Origin: Fasciola hepatica
Lineage: Eukaryota > Platyhelminthes > Trematoda > Plagiorchiida > Fasciolidae
NCBI GenBank assembly: GCA_948099385.1
Contig: CANUEZ040000193.1
Location: forward strand, 1,810,501 to 1,874,500
DNA length: 64,000 bases
Direction: 5' to 3'
The number at the start of each line of letters is the position of its first letter. The first letter of the stretch is position 1. Below the pieces are notes generated by a model. The model was not told where the DNA came from, ran no database searches, and saw only the letters and a list, made by a program, of their open reading frames with translations. Of the stretch, positions 36,187 to 47,754 are shown piece by piece. The translations under genes were made by a program, and so were the position numbers.

Positions 36187-36606
36187 TCAATTGTCTATGA
36201 CAGCGCTCCACATATCCATTAGATTATAGATGATACCTTCACTGTCAACATGATGACCAAGGAAACCAACAGATTTTGCACCGAGCTTAAATTTGAAGGT
36301 ATTGATCGAGATGCCACAATCTGGGAAGCTGTGGAATACCTGGCGCAAATGTTCATTATGTTGGTTTTCGTCCGTGCTAGCAATGAGAACGTCACCAATA
36401 TAAACGAGAAAGCATTTGTCACACAAACTGTTGTGGAGTCCGTGAATGTGTAGAATTGGATAACTGTCGGGTACGGTGGGGTTGTTATGGGTGCGATAAT
36501 CATCACACGGGCGCCAGTCATCGCTTTGCTTTAGAGCCATATGAAGTGGGGAGCCCCAAATACGATTTGATGGGCGAATTATCCCCAAGTTTAGCTTATG
36601 TTCCAA
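36187..36606 (-). pseudogene. Gypsy reverse transcriptase with internal deletion and YIGD
   Basis: 139 open codons. The start, LGIIRPSN..GSPLHM and DWRPCDDYR..NNPTVPDSYP, is the RT entry. The frame then jumps from IHGLHNSLCDK straight to CFLVYIGDVLIAS, dropping roughly 60 residues including motif A and the PFGL motif without losing frame. The catalytic YxDD is YIGD (36402-36391), so the first aspartate is lost. VGFLGHHVDSEGI follows as normal. It cannot be an active polymerase. Confidence 0.9.
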
Positions 36607-36953
36607 TTTTGCTTTTCCTATCGATGGCCATTCAAGTAATAACCGATGAGCACGCGCTCAGATTGTTGAACATTTGGCGACAATATGATGTTGGACTCCG
36701 TGTGGTGCTTGTGAAGAGTATAATTTTGGTTGTGTGACTGTTGGAAAATGAAGGAAAATGAAGAGCGTACTGTCATGGAAGGTATCATGAGAAAGTTGAT
36801 GGAGGTACTTGTGCCGTGTATTTTAATAGATGTATTGCTGTCCAAACGAACACGGTGACTCACGTGAAACACAAGTGAAAAGTCAGAAAGGAAATCATGT
36901 CGTGGCAATCCAGGGTGACTGTCGGCGTTAACCCAGGTCAGTGTCAATAGCTT

Positions 36954-37181
36954 TTAACCGTATGTCTTTATTGGGGAGCTGTTAGCTGCATGCAGAGACT
37001 GACTAGTAGGTCGCAAACTGTGTTTACCAGAGGGAATGGGGATGACACTGACCTCAGTACATGTATCAGCCGGAAAATTTATTCCAGTAGACGGATCAAA
37101 GATGTGGAAAAGGCGACAAGGAAAACAGCATTCATCTGGGAAGTGCTGTTGGCAGTTTGTTCTTGGAGATCTGAGATACAA
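36954..37181 (-). pseudogene. Gypsy protease relic with mutated active site
   Basis: The minus frame reads LFHIFDPSTGINFPADTCTE then VSVIP; the retropepsin DTG active site is DTC (37067-37059). Just upstream, CCFPC could be the end of a CHCC-type gag motif. The downstream flap continues in another frame at 36947-36830 (LTLTWVNADSHPGLPRHDFL). Confidence 0.82.
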
Positions 37182-37724
37182 TAGGAAACTGATGTTTGCG
37201 ACGTCGAACAGGTCAGCATGCTTATGGGGTTTGCTTGCAAGTGTCTTTCAGCGGCGGCTGCTAGTTCCTCAGTCGGAAATTCTGGATTAAAGGGCGCAAG
37301 AATTCTCTTGGTCGAAGGAGAAACTAGTTTCAACAACCGATGTCTTAGGAAATAATCATTGATTTCATGTGACTGCAAAAATTGCTTCATGTATCATAGA
37401 AGTTGAAAGGGCTTGCAATCGCCGAGGGAAAGATTCGTGAGCAAAGTTTCGATACGATATCGATCAGACAATCCGATCCGCTGGATAATTGCATGCATGA
37501 TTGTGTCGTAGGGATTGTTTGAATGGGTTTCATGATTCAGATCCCACTTCTTCCGCAACTTTGTCAGGAAGGCCTTGAATATCATGTGAATGCATTGTAG
37601 ACTGACGACGCACGCGATTGATGTGGAAAATTGCCTCTATTTGTGCGAACGATATGACTTTGTTGAACACCGTGACTGAAGCCTCGAGGGAGTTACGGTT
37701 GATTTTTGTACCACTAGAATCCAT
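37080..37724 (-). pseudogene. Gypsy gag relic
   Basis: The probable start is the ATG at 37724 (MDSSGTKINRNSLEASV). It continues with FAQIEAIFHINRVRRQST and DIQGLPDKVAEEV, then in another frame NPYDTIMHAIIQRIGLSDRY and LLTNLSLGDCKP, then in a third FLRHRLLKLVSPST.. and AAAAERHLQANP. This order is that of CsRn1/Gypsy capsids. At least two frameshifts. Confidence 0.75.
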
Positions 37725-37854
37725 ATCGGATGAGAATGGTGAACAAAATGTGGTGGTATAATTTGTAAATGATGGGTTGGAAACACAATAATTAGAATCA
37801 GAAACGCAAGCACACCAAGTTGTTGTTAAAAGGCTGACGCGCTGCTTCCAAAAG

Positions 37855-37956
37855 TGAATGATCAAACCATCGCACGCAGAGAGCCAACGTTCGTGTGCGT
37901 GCGTCAGTAACTGTAACTGTCCGGACTAATGCGTAAAAATCAATACGGGCTCTATA
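37855..37956 (-). repeat. 5' LTR of the Gypsy element (shortened)
   Basis: About 102 bases matching the ends of 35373-35554 (TGAATGATCAAACCAT start; TGTCCGGAC...GGCTCTATA end) with about 80 internal bases deleted. No clear tRNA primer-binding site was seen next to it. Confidence 0.82.
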
Positions 37957-37999
37957 TTCTCTGGCAGTTTGAAATGGTATCAGGTACAGGCTTTTCCTA

Positions 38000-40300
38000 C
38001 TTTTCTAAACTCCTGAGGAACCTATTTCACAGGACCTAAAGCAGTATCTTTGCACTTTTTCTCACGTACTCCAGGTCTGATCGACCCTGCTGAGCAAACA
38101 TAACTAACACAAAACTCTTCGTAGAAAGTCATTTTCAGAGCGCACATTCACTGTGCAAGCAAGATTGACTTCAGGCCAGCGTCCTCGTTTGGCTATTTCG
38201 ATTGCAGATAGCATTAGGCTATCTTTCCTGAATTCCGGAATCAACTGGTCCATTTCTATTTAGTTTATTTGCCGTCCTCAAAGAGAGTCTGCTAGTGGAT
38301 TTACGTTCCCCCGGCGCAGTTTGAAAATTACCTTCGCTCTACTGCAAAGAGCCGCTTAAGAATCTAACAGATCATCCTGTCCCATATCTCACCCAATTTC
38401 TGGAGGATGGCCGTTTGGAGAGCCCTAAATATCTCTTGGAATCGGGGATTCGTTGAATGTTCGCTGGTCCTATCCAGCTATACATTCTTTCAACTCTGAG
38501 ATATATTACACCAAGTTAGTTTCATTGTCTCCACCGGTGTGCTTCGCAGCCCATCGAGGCTCTATAGTGCCGTGCTGAACGAGTCAGTATCGGGGTTGGT
38601 CGCATCTTCCAGATACAATGTCCTAGGTTGTAGACGGACGAGATACATTTGTAACTTTTCTCCGTCTTCCGGCGCCGGTGAACTAGAAGAGGAATGAAGT
38701 AACTCACACTCGTGGATGATGAAGAACACCATTCCTCCCGCGTTCTGCTTAGTAGTATTGGTGATATCATTTGGTTTCCGACTGTTTCATTTATCTTTCG
38801 GTAGGTAACCCATTGACTCACGGCTCATTTCATGCTGTTCTCCTTCAGTATTCAATCTGTTTGATTAGTGGTGGTTAGGATGTGTGTTGTACGGATAAGC
38901 CCTTCACTACATGGAAAATAAGGTCGATCACTAAGCATCGACTTGGAAGTATTATGGGTGGCTCGAAAATCTATAGTTGATGTGAGTACTCTAGCCTCCT
39001 CCTTACGCATGGATGATCTTGAACTAAAATAGTGCCTATTCGTTTTAGTGCATATTTTGGAGATGCCTCCCCTTCGTTGTATTCCAGACTCTGAATATGA
39101 TAATCTCCCGGTTCCCTGCCGAATAACATCTGTACGAATCACAAAGCCTTATTAAAAGATCTTACATATAGTGTTACATAAGACAAGGATCTTCCTTGCC
39201 ATGTGATTGCGTCATCGACATAAATTCAACGAAAACTGCTAATCAAACCACAGTTGCAACTAGTTTGTGGGAGTGGATTAGTATGATATTGAGTTACTTG
39301 AATAACTACAGTTATTTTCACCTCCACTGCGGAGGAATGTACTTCAGTGTCGTAAGTTGAATTACCTAAATTTTCGACCGCACCCATAAACATGAACACC
39401 AACAATGGAATCATATTTCAGTTCCTCTTCGTACTTCACTGAATTGATGTATGCATTATAACACTTCAGTCTAACATGTCGCCACTGCTACTCGGTGATA
39501 AATTGATGAATAATTGCAGGTAAAATAGCTACAACGTAACCGCATGTGAACAGGAAAGGTAGCTCAAAATCCACAAAATTGGAGATGAAGTTTGGAACAA
39601 GGACGCAAACTACTCGCCAGTCAGGTTGGTCGTGAAAGGTGGAAGCTAGTGAAACAAATTGGTGTAATCAGCCGATATGTCACTCATATTGACAAATCTA
39701 CACTTCGCACAGACGTTGAAGTCAAACTGCATCAAGACACATCTATCTTTATGGGGAGCTAATCACGGTGAAATGGGAACGTGTTAGTATTTGTTATCGA
39801 CACTATATTACTAATTTCAACGGTACATCCCAGAGTAGAGGTGAATAATAATTTGGCTGAAGTTATTACCCCAGCTAGCATTGGAGCTCGATAGTCTCAT
39901 TCTTATAACAATGGTGGATAGTGAACACGTTGCCGTGGTCAAAGTTGTGTACGATTGTTTCCAATGACAGACGTTCTCCATAGGATCGGTACATCACTCA
40001 ATTTTGTAAAGTATGTGTTTATATAAATTATTAAATGCAAAACCTACTGATCGAATTACATTCTATCATAACTTAGTTTTACTTGTCAAGAATAGTCTTG
40101 GGGAAGGATGATGCCGTACTTCGTGCCCAGGTTCCAACGAAATTGTCTCGACTAGTTTTTCAATGGTCCCCTTAAATTAGTAATCCGCGTGCTGTCCCTA
40201 ATAGGAGGACATTCACTGTTTCATATTCAACTGGAAAATACACTGCACAGTGAAACTTTCTATTGCTATTTTCCCGTGTGAGATTGGTCCACGTTCTTAC
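38000..40300. other. Unassigned stretch
   Basis: No domain or transposon was recognised with confidence. On minus 39226-39414 an ATG is followed by a short hydrophobic run (MIPLLVFMFMGAVENL) and a possible TTTAG|GTAATT donor at about 39369, a weak signal-peptide exon candidate. Minus frames at 38522-38821 and 38852-39142 are basic and unrecognised. Confidence 0.3.
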
Positions 40301-40445
40301 ATGACTTGGTTGTGGAGAATACTGTCAACATCACATGATCTACGGATTCCGCACACAGTGTTTAAAGTGGCATTGTGTTCAGGGCATTGAACAGAGGACA
40401 CATTGTGCCAAGCAATGCCATCCTTCCAAAATATACGTCCTTTAA
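40301..40445 (-). CDS. Candidate extracellular Cys-rich exon
   Basis: On minus, an excellent acceptor (TTTTCTTGTTGTTAG, ending 40446) and a GTAAGA donor (40300) bracket 145 open bases in one frame. The peptide has three Cys and two N-glycosylation sequons (NVSS, NATL): GRIFWKDGIAWHNVSSVQCP in part. No family recognised; it looks like part of a secreted or membrane ectodomain. Confidence 0.42.
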
Positions 40446-40985
40446 CTAACAACAAGAAAATTTCTTGGAATCTGAGTATTATAATTGTTTGATCCATATA
40501 AGATTGTTCACCTGGATGCTTGTGTTCCTAAGTCTGACACTAGGACATCGTTGTTAAAATGTCGAAGTAAATTACGTAGAATGGGTTTATTGATAATTAC
40601 ATCTACATATCACAAATTGACAGTAATGAAATATGACCCACCACTGAAATAAGCCCTCTGATAACCTGAGGCCTACAGAAATCAGGAAGTTCCGAAATTA
40701 CGTAACTGACCGAGGGAAACCCTCGATATGGAGTCAGCTGTGTCTTCTAATCAAGCAGAAGTTCAGAATAGGTCGTAGTCGCTATCAGGCTAATTAAAAT
40801 ACCCTAATCCATTCAAGCGGGATGATGTAATGCGAGTTGGAATAAGTTGCCGATGGAACACACTCTACCCCAGTTGGAACACAAGCACATTGTCATACAT
40901 CCACAAAACATGCATGTCACTAAGTTATTGTTTCAATAATACCACGAAAGGATCGGACATAAAGGTCCTTTGCATGTCCTGTCAG

Positions 40986-41134
40986 TACTGCGGTGCTGTG
41001 ACTGGATTGTTCATGGGCACTTCGCATTTAGGGGCACAGTGCGGAATTGTTCACACTGCAAACGTTAGCGGAAAAATAACTCGCCGAATTTGTAATGAAA
41101 GGAATGGTGGGCCAAGAAGCGTTACTAACTACAG
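40986..41134 (+). CDS. Candidate Cys-rich exon
   Basis: The acceptor GCATGTCCTGTCAG at 40985 and the ACAG|GTGG donor at 41135 bracket 149 bases, open from YCGAVTG to RSVTNYR with Cys spacing and a KITRRICNERNGGP segment loosely like a thrombospondin type-1 core. The resemblance is weak. The frame is open on both sides for a total of 105 codons (40830-41147). Confidence 0.3.
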
Positions 41135-41411
41135 GTGGTCAATTTAGCTCCATGAGCAAATACGCTTTCACCTATTGATAGTTGTCCAAAAAAGATCTCG
41201 AAGAATAGGATTACCAGATGAAAAGGCCGAACAAGCGATCTGATTTTGCATTTCATAAAGGCATGCAACAAAAGAATGTGCGAAATCAGTGACTGGACGC
41301 GGATGTCAGTCGATCATAAAGATGGTTGATGATTTTCTCCAAACCCGGGTATCTTGTGAATAACGATTCGTGGTTCGTGTTATGTTAACAATCTCACTTG
41401 GTCTATTCAAG

Positions 41412-41600
41412 AACCGAGTCTACAGTGTGCTTTCCGATAGTGTATCCACCAATGGGGCTTCGATTTCACATACATTCGCCAGTGAAAATAACCGTGGTGG
41501 TTCGATTTTGACATTTCCGAAATCTGATAGGAAAACTATTTTGGATTTTGTACCTGCGGATACTGATGGACAATACGGGAATTTGTTTTTGATGGTTTAA
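41412..41600 (+). CDS. Candidate terminal exon with poly(A) signal
   Basis: The acceptor GGTCTATTCAAG at 41411 is followed by 62 codons and TAA (41598-41600), with AATAAA at 41630-41635 just downstream. The peptide (NRVYSVLSDSVSTNGASISH at the start, FVPADTDGQYGNLFLMV at the end) is protein-like, unrecognised. Its phase 0 start does not match the phase 2 end of the exon at 40986-41134, so they do not join directly. Confidence 0.35.
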   Translation, partial: NRVYSVLSDSVSTNGASISHTFASENNRGGSILTFPKSDRKTILDFVPADTDGQYGNLFLMV

Positions 41601-41669
41601 AAGTGCGTTATTATGTAGCAAGATGGTTGAATAAACCTATCGACTTAATCTTACAACGCACGCACATAC

Positions 41670-41845
41670 CTAGCATCTATCTGAAGCTGTTGATCCCATC
41701 GTATTCCACCAAGCGCCAGACGAACTTCATCGACTGTGCCGATTTTATGTACACATTGCACTGAGTCATTTTTTAAGGCTTGCTTACCAACCACTGCATT
41801 CTCCATCATAACGAATGTCACCGGCGGGAGATTTACTCTCACAAA
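41670..41845 (-). CDS. Candidate coding exon, unknown protein
   Basis: A minus frame with a strong CTAG|GTATGTG donor at 41669. The upstream boundary is uncertain, with a pyrimidine-rich run ending near 41847. The peptide contains VNLPPVTFVMMENAVVGKQA and ends GGIRWDQQLQIDAR, with good protein-like composition. No family recognised. Confidence 0.35.
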
Positions 41846-42546
41846 ACATTCAGCCGAGTGGGGGAGTTACAAGCAAGAGAGTTGTATATGATTCATGCAT
41901 TTCAGTAGTTGATCAAGCATATTGCACATTAATTCGATTCCCTGAAATCGCCAGTTATTGAACCATAATGATAGAGAGAATTCCTTTTTATATTATCCAA
42001 TTTTGGTAGTGAAGAGGAGTGACAATGAGACCATTTCTCTCGCAGTCCAAAACCCTGACTACATATATCAGTTGTTGGGACGTTTTGATAAGTAGCAACT
42101 ACTCTGATCAATCATTAGTCTGTATTATTTGAAAATGGTGGATACAAACATGCACATAATACGTACATATTCAGTAAATGTAAAAGCAAAATTGAATCCC
42201 GTAATCGCATATTGAATATACGACTGGCTTTCTTCTGTCATGTTTCCTGTCTATACACAACAAGAATAGACCCTGTGGGACAAGAAGGAATCGCTCCTGA
42301 ACTGGGAGGTATGATATGAGTTTGATAGATCACAAAGTACACAGATCCAAATTATGCAACGGAAATTCGCATGAATCTCGTTGAATAACGAGTTCTGCTA
42401 CACACATTTCGATATATATCGGCCGACGGGATTTCGGTTAGTGCTTCAGAAGAACTAATAGATACCGTTTGTTGATGAGCTCAAAAACGAATCAAATCTG
42501 TATGCAGTCAGCTTGTCCCTCAAACCCTAAAAATATGTGGATATTA

Positions 42547-42708
42547 TCATAAAAAATAACTATCATTCTGCACCACTGAAAGCCTGCGCACTGATGATGT
42601 TGCAATGGTTAAAGTGGGACTCGTTACGATTTCAAGGTCAAGCTCAGCAATCAGAAAATCATACAGTCCATCAACCTGAACTACGATGAATACAGGTTTG
42701 TAAATTTT
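42547..42708 (-). CDS. Candidate terminal exon, unknown protein
   Basis: On minus an acceptor CTGATAAGTTTCAG at 42709 opens exactly 53 codons in phase 0 followed by a TGA at 42547. The peptide alternates hydrophobic strands (KIYKPVFIVVQVDGLYDFLI, then SPTLTIATSSVRRLSVVQ) like a beta-rich fold. No family recognised. Confidence 0.38.
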   Translation of the reverse strand, partial: KIYKPVFIVVQVDGLYDFLIAELDLEIVTSPTLTIATSSVRRLSVVQNDSYFL

Positions 42709-43712
42709 CTGAAACTTATCAGGAGTTGGAAAATGTAAGTATTTCACGGCACATTTTTTCATGGACGACATGGCTTGGCTTCTGTCGAATGACCCCGTTC
42801 AAAGAGTTCAGGTTCCGAAAAATCTTTCTGGTAATATACAGTGAGATGTTTAGTGGGGTTGAGGTCGTCTCAAATGTGAAGTACCTATCTTCCGGGAATA
42901 AGATAATTTGGAATGAGGGGCCACCTCTTGGCTCTCCAGTACAGTTTGATTATGCGGGCGTTGTTATTGAGTTCGCAGGTCTTAGAAGATGCGCGCGATG
43001 AAACGGAACTAAATCATCCAGACAGCCGCTAACAGTCACTCTTACCGAACCGAGTGGAATAAACCACTCAGCTACTAAGATTTGTTTCATTCGAGCCAAA
43101 CGAAATCAAACAATGTACTCGAAATAATTGTTATGACCGACCGAGACGAAATCAGATAGTCGGGAAAGTTACCAAGAGATTTTGTCAGAAATCCCGATTA
43201 GGAGATTTGTCCTGAAATAATGTACTTCATACTATTATTTTGTAAAAGCTACTTGCTTTTTAAAGTAAAACGAGCTGGTTTGATGGCAGCAATTTCTTTT
43301 CATTAGATCTGGTGAGACAGAATGGGGCGAAGGGTAAGTCGGGCTAATTTGTTCAGGATGAACCGTGTATAAGTCGCTGATGAACGTAGTGAAAAAATCT
43401 GCTGCGGGTTGAGAGGGGAAGCCGGACAATACCCCGAAGAGCATCGCATTTGTTCTGCAAGATAATGCTACGAATATGGGCACGGGGAATTCTGTTGCAA
43501 GAGAATTCCTTTATTCACAAGAGCAGATATGACAGGCATTCAGTGGACTCAGAATTTCGGAAAAAGAAGGCGGCAAGATAGCAAATCAAGAGCAGAGAAT
43601 AGTTGAGAAACACACGACGAATTAATTTCGCAACACTGTTCGGGCTTTCAAAATAAATGCCAACCTGGAGCAAATGGATCCAGAGTGCATCTAGTGTGCT
43701 TATGCGTGAACT

Positions 43713-43800
43713 GATAAGGTGGCTTGTCCTTCAGTTTCACATAGTGCATGTGCTTCGCAATATGTCCCCTCGTATGGAATAACCATCAAACAAATGCTGA
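43713..43800. repeat. Dispersed repeat, unit 1
   Basis: A segment around CATGTGCTTCGCAATATGTC and GGAATAACCATCAAACAAAT recurs at 47905-47982 in the same orientation at roughly 85-90 percent identity in the core. Identity outside falls off quickly. Confidence 0.8.
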
Positions 43801-44183
43801 TAAGGGGGCTTGGCAATTACAAAAGAGAAATGCAGTCTGCTAAGGTTTACCTCTCCAGTCAGCCCAAGTACAGGGGACTTGATGACAATGCGACGAGAAT
43901 GTCTCAGGAAAATATTAGAACTGGAGCGTTTGGAAGTGGGCACAATTGCTATGAATTTCCAAGGGGCGAAAGCAACACCAGTGTCAACGGGTTCGATGAT
44001 GTGGGAAATTGTCATTCCCGTTGGTGGACATGTCCCCAATTCGGGGAGAGTGAAGGATAAACCATCTGGACAAACAAAGGAAGTCACAATTATAGTTAGA
44101 TGCCAAATGACTTGTTCGAAAGGACCAGGGAGGGTATAGGATGGTAGGATGTATGTGGACGGGTGAATGAATGCAATATTCAT
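43737..44183 (-). CDS. Long open frame of unknown nature (148 codons)
   Basis: The longest single open frame in the window. Its C-terminal HLFDGYSIRGDILRSTCT falls in the dispersed repeat and reappears in the minus frame at 47791-48036, so that end is repeat-derived. The remainder is rich in P, S, T and I without motifs, and the plus strand is also open for 109 codons (43810-44139), so the coding strand is unclear. Possibly a transposon-derived ORF of an unrecognised family. Confidence 0.25.
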   Translation of the reverse strand: MNIAFIHPSTYILPSYTLPGPFEQVIWHLTIIVTSFVCPDGLSFTLPELGTCPPTGMTISHIIEPVDTGVAFAPWKFIAIVPTSKRSSSNIFLRHSRRIVIKSPVLGLTGEVNLSRLHFSFVIAKPPYQHLFDGYSIRGDILRSTCTM

Positions 44184-44931
44184 GCTGGTAGCATCTATAT
44201 CGGGGGTGCTTGACTGGACCTGCTGGCCACATAAAAGCCTAATTCTGTACCAGGGAATTTAACTAATTACGCTGCTATAAGTTTGATTGAAAAATACCTA
44301 TTTAACTGTTGTGTCTTATCAATCACTCTAGAATGACAGTTAGCAAAAGCTGGATCAAGTAGCATAAGCAATGAGGAAGCTATCCTGTAAAATTTAAAAT
44401 TTACCGTTTCCATGAAACAAACGAGTCGGATATGGTTTTCAATTTCATTGTAAACAGTTCTTGGGATTCACGAATTTATAGTGAATAGGGATCACTTGAG
44501 AAGAACAATGTTGACTGCGGACACATGTTTAGTAGTAACATCTATTTGTTTCGTCTTGACGAATAAACAGTGAGGAGAACGTGAAGCAATATTAAATCTA
44601 ACGGTACTAAGAGCATCATCGCTCTTTGATATGTAAATGGAAAGGTTCGTACCGACTTGAGATCATGCTGTAAAGAAAAGCTTTTCCAATGGTTGTAGTT
44701 CTATTGAATTAAACAGTCAGACAGTAACATAACGGAAACAGATAAAACAACAACAGAGGGATGTCTTATTTTTCTTTCGGAGCAAAAGGAGCTGTTCATG
44801 GGGTTCTGGTTACCGTGCGAAAATCGCAATTACCGAATGATAATAAGAATAAATTTATTATTAGAAAGACTCAGGTCAACAAATTGTAGCACAGCCAATC
44901 GTGATAATCCTATTCATCATTAGTTAAACGA

Positions 44932-44933
<2 letters not shown>

Positions 44934-44983
<50 letters not shown>
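44934..44983. repeat. (TA)n microsatellite
   Basis: About 50 bases of pure TA; its flanks do not match the arrays in the duplicated block. Confidence 0.95.
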
Positions 44984-44987
<4 letters not shown>

Positions 44988-45599
44988 AGGGTAAATTGCA
45001 TAGGGAGAATGAGAAAGATTCACGGAAAGAAAGAGTGCATTTCTTCATGCTAGATTTATTTATATATTTCACGATGTGTTTCAGATAAACGAAATTGAAA
45101 CCAACAAGCTCTACAGCAGTTGCTCCAATGACTTCCATTCCGAGACATTTTCTTCAACATCTCTCAACAATCACAATGCTCATGTTTTGGATCCCACGCA
45201 TGTGGGTGGATAGCATAAACCGAAGCCAGCGCTGATGCTAACCTCTTCATCACCCCAGGCCGAGTTATGATCTCCCTACCAGCCTGTGGCCTTGGTCTTG
45301 TTGAGCACGTGCGATTTGGGCCCAGGAATGCTGAAGGTGGACAGATATAAGAAAAACAATCGCATTCAGTCGGAGGCTGTGTAAAGTGATTACTTTAGTC
45401 AAGGACGACTATCTGGTCCTAATGATCTTCGTCACTGCTCACTTGATTTTAAAACCAGCCATGATCAGTGCTTCGGAGATATCGGTGATCAAACATGAAA
45501 GGCAGTGGAGCATTCTCAACCCACAGTCGACTCGTTTGCGGAAGCTGCTCTATTTCTCGCTAGTCTTGAACTGATCTCCTTTTAAACACAATCAATAGC

Positions 45600-46440
45600 A
45601 GTATGCAAACTCCCTAGTTATATGAGGGTCGAAAATGCATTCGTCATGCATCGTCACTTAGCAAGGCGATGTTATCAGAGTAATCTAAGTAAAGAACTGT
45701 TCCCTGGGTAAAGGCCACCCTTGCCGTTTAGTAGACCAGATACCACATTCCGCTGAACATCCTCTGCGGAAATGTTGAAGAGAAGTAGGATATAGAGCAA
45801 CCCTGACGCTCCACTTGATACGTTCAAGGTTGGCGAGAGATGGGTAAATTGTAACAAGGACGACAAGACGGAATGGGATACTGATATCCTAACGGCCGAA
45901 CAAGTCCAGTCATATGGGCTCTTTTCAGACTGCGTAGCACCAGCATTTCTTCTGCGACAGCTAAGTTGCTTCGAATGCGTTCTGACCAGTTGCACGTGGC
46001 CGATAGCTTGTTACTCTTGAACATCATTTCTATTCGGTTGGTTTGATTGTCTCAGTTGACAACCTGATCGGCAGCCTCTTGTCTGGGCTATTTTGCTGGT
46101 TGGCAGAAATCCAGCTGGTTTCCCTCTGGTAGTCTGTATGCCTCTTCTTACCTGCCACCGAAAGCCTCCGATATATTCGTCACGTGTTCCTTTGTCTGTG
46201 GCCCTCGTTTGGTTCGTCTGCTCGCCCTGATATTCATGTCGTTCCCGTGCCCCAACATCCCCCGGTAAAATGTGTCCCAACCAAGATCTGAACTATAAAA
46301 ATGCAATGCTCTGAGGACCGATACTCCATTTTTCAACAAACAGTGGTATAATGCAGTCCAAGTAATTAAGCAGAATGCCATGTCAACGTCTGGGAACACA
46401 ATACACGAAAACACGAAGCGTGCTAACAAGCCTCTTTTGA
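45600..46440 (-). pseudogene. RTE-type LINE reverse transcriptase relic
   Basis: On minus, 46430-46290 reads an RT-A-like FPDVDMAF..WTALYHCLLKNG then VSVLRALHFYSSDLG (RTE: FxDFKAAFDSVNRxALWxxLxxxGVPxKxVxILRxLYxxS). After about 260 unrelated bases, FTHLSPTLNVSSGASG..LLFNI matches the GVRQGCPxSPxLFN motif, and LDYSDNIALLSDDA (45682-45671 for YSDN) is the catalytic YADD box with A to S and D to N changes. Frames shift and stops intervene. Inactive. Confidence 0.65.
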
Positions 46441-47470
46441 AAGCAATTTATTGTGTGCTCTCGCAAATGCTGAGCTAAATAGCCATTCATTCTGCTAATG
46501 TCAGCAGCACTACAGTTGCAAGTGAACTGAACGATAGCACGTGGAACATTTTATCCAGTCGCAAGGCACAACTGGCTTTGGTAATCTCCGATGCATGCAT
46601 TTGTGCAGCTGTTATGCGTGCCTCACGAACGATCCATGATTTTGACTAATTTTCAAATAACAGAATGAGAAACGTTTTCTCCCTTTCGATAGGATTTATT
46701 TATTTTCCAAGAAAATGTACTTGCATGAAACAAATTCATTTGAACATTGCAAGAAAGTATGTATTTGGCCAATAATATGTATTAGTGATCCAAAGTACAG
46801 TGCACGTTCACGTGTGGTCAGTTATCCATTTGGTCGACCAAAGCGCATCCAAACGCCAGTGATGGTGGACATTATTACGCACAGACGAGAGTCAACATGA
46901 AATGAGAGTCCAAAAATGCCGGCTTCCATGTTGTAGTAGATTGAACAGCAAACACTCCGGCCGTTGCATCTGAAGTAAAGGAAAATGGGACAAAGTTGTG
47001 TTCGAAATTTCATTTAATTCATATTCATATTCGAGTTATGAAGAATGGGAGAGAGTGAATATTTACTTGGTTGACGATGTATGGTATTAAACGAGAGTGA
47101 GTTTGCCCAGTATAACATGTTTTCTGATCATAACAATGTAGAGAAATAATTAGTTCTGTTGAGATCCGAGAACGACTAGTTAGCAGTAATAGTACTAGAG
47201 AAATGGATAGATTTATCCTCCGGTTCATCACAAAGGAAACCGGTGAAGCAGAAGAAATGACACTGATAAATGAGAATTCATCCCCGAGTGTTATTTTTCT
47301 GATAAATATATCAAACTGCCTTGTGTGTGTGTGTGATTCATACATAGGATAGATTATTAGGAAAAAAAATTAGATAAAGTGAAATAAGAATGCCTCTGCG
47401 TGATATTGGAGAATGAGAAGAGACGCCAGGCAAAATGTCAGTGCAATGAATTTCGTTAACCTGACATTTA

Positions 47471-47754
47471 CCTGAGCAAACACGAAGTCAGTGTGATCTC
47501 AGATGTGAAGTAAAACAGCCGATTGTCTGACTGTTTGTAGAAAATAATGAAATCATCGGATATGGCTCATTCCGCTTGAATAATTCTTCCGACACATTTC
47601 CTTGGTTGTTGTAAATCTCATAAACTACATGGGTTGGATATTTGAGCTGCGAACAATCACGGAGTTTTTCAATGAAAATTCGGGTAACTGGACCGTTTAC
47701 ATCAATCGGCTCCCTAGGGCCCCATGGCAAGTTCGTGTCACTGACATTGATCAC
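47471..47754 (-). CDS. Candidate coding region with a good 3' splice donor
   Basis: A minus frame of 88 codons from ATG 47754 (open about 20 codons further upstream) reads protein-like (MINVSDTNLPWGPREPIDVN at the start, VVYEIYNNQGNVSEELFKR later) and stops at 47488. Alternatively, a TTATTTTCTACAAACAG acceptor near 47526 and a CTCAG|GTAAAT donor at about 47471 would frame a shorter exon in another frame. No family recognised. Confidence 0.25.

Larger units (their letters stand above)
35373..37956 (-). mobile_element. Gypsy LTR retrotransposon, internally deleted (CsRn1-like)
   Basis: A 2.6-kb element on minus bounded by related LTRs (35373-35554 and 37855-37956, both TG at the start; CA and TA at the end). 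In element order it has gag (37724-37080), protease (37181-36954), RT (36606-36187) and the integrase C-terminus (36180-35609). Most of the RT middle, RNase H and the integrase core are deleted, and every domain has frameshifts. A purine-rich tract abuts the 3' LTR. The protease-leading segment LFHIFDPSTG and the Cys-rich gag end resemble the CsRn1 clade known from liver flukes; that clade call is an inference. No target-site duplication was visible. Confidence 0.88.

Noticed and set aside
38522..39142. Possible RTE-like LINE tail
   Set aside because: The few matching residues did not extend to any RT motif on either strand.
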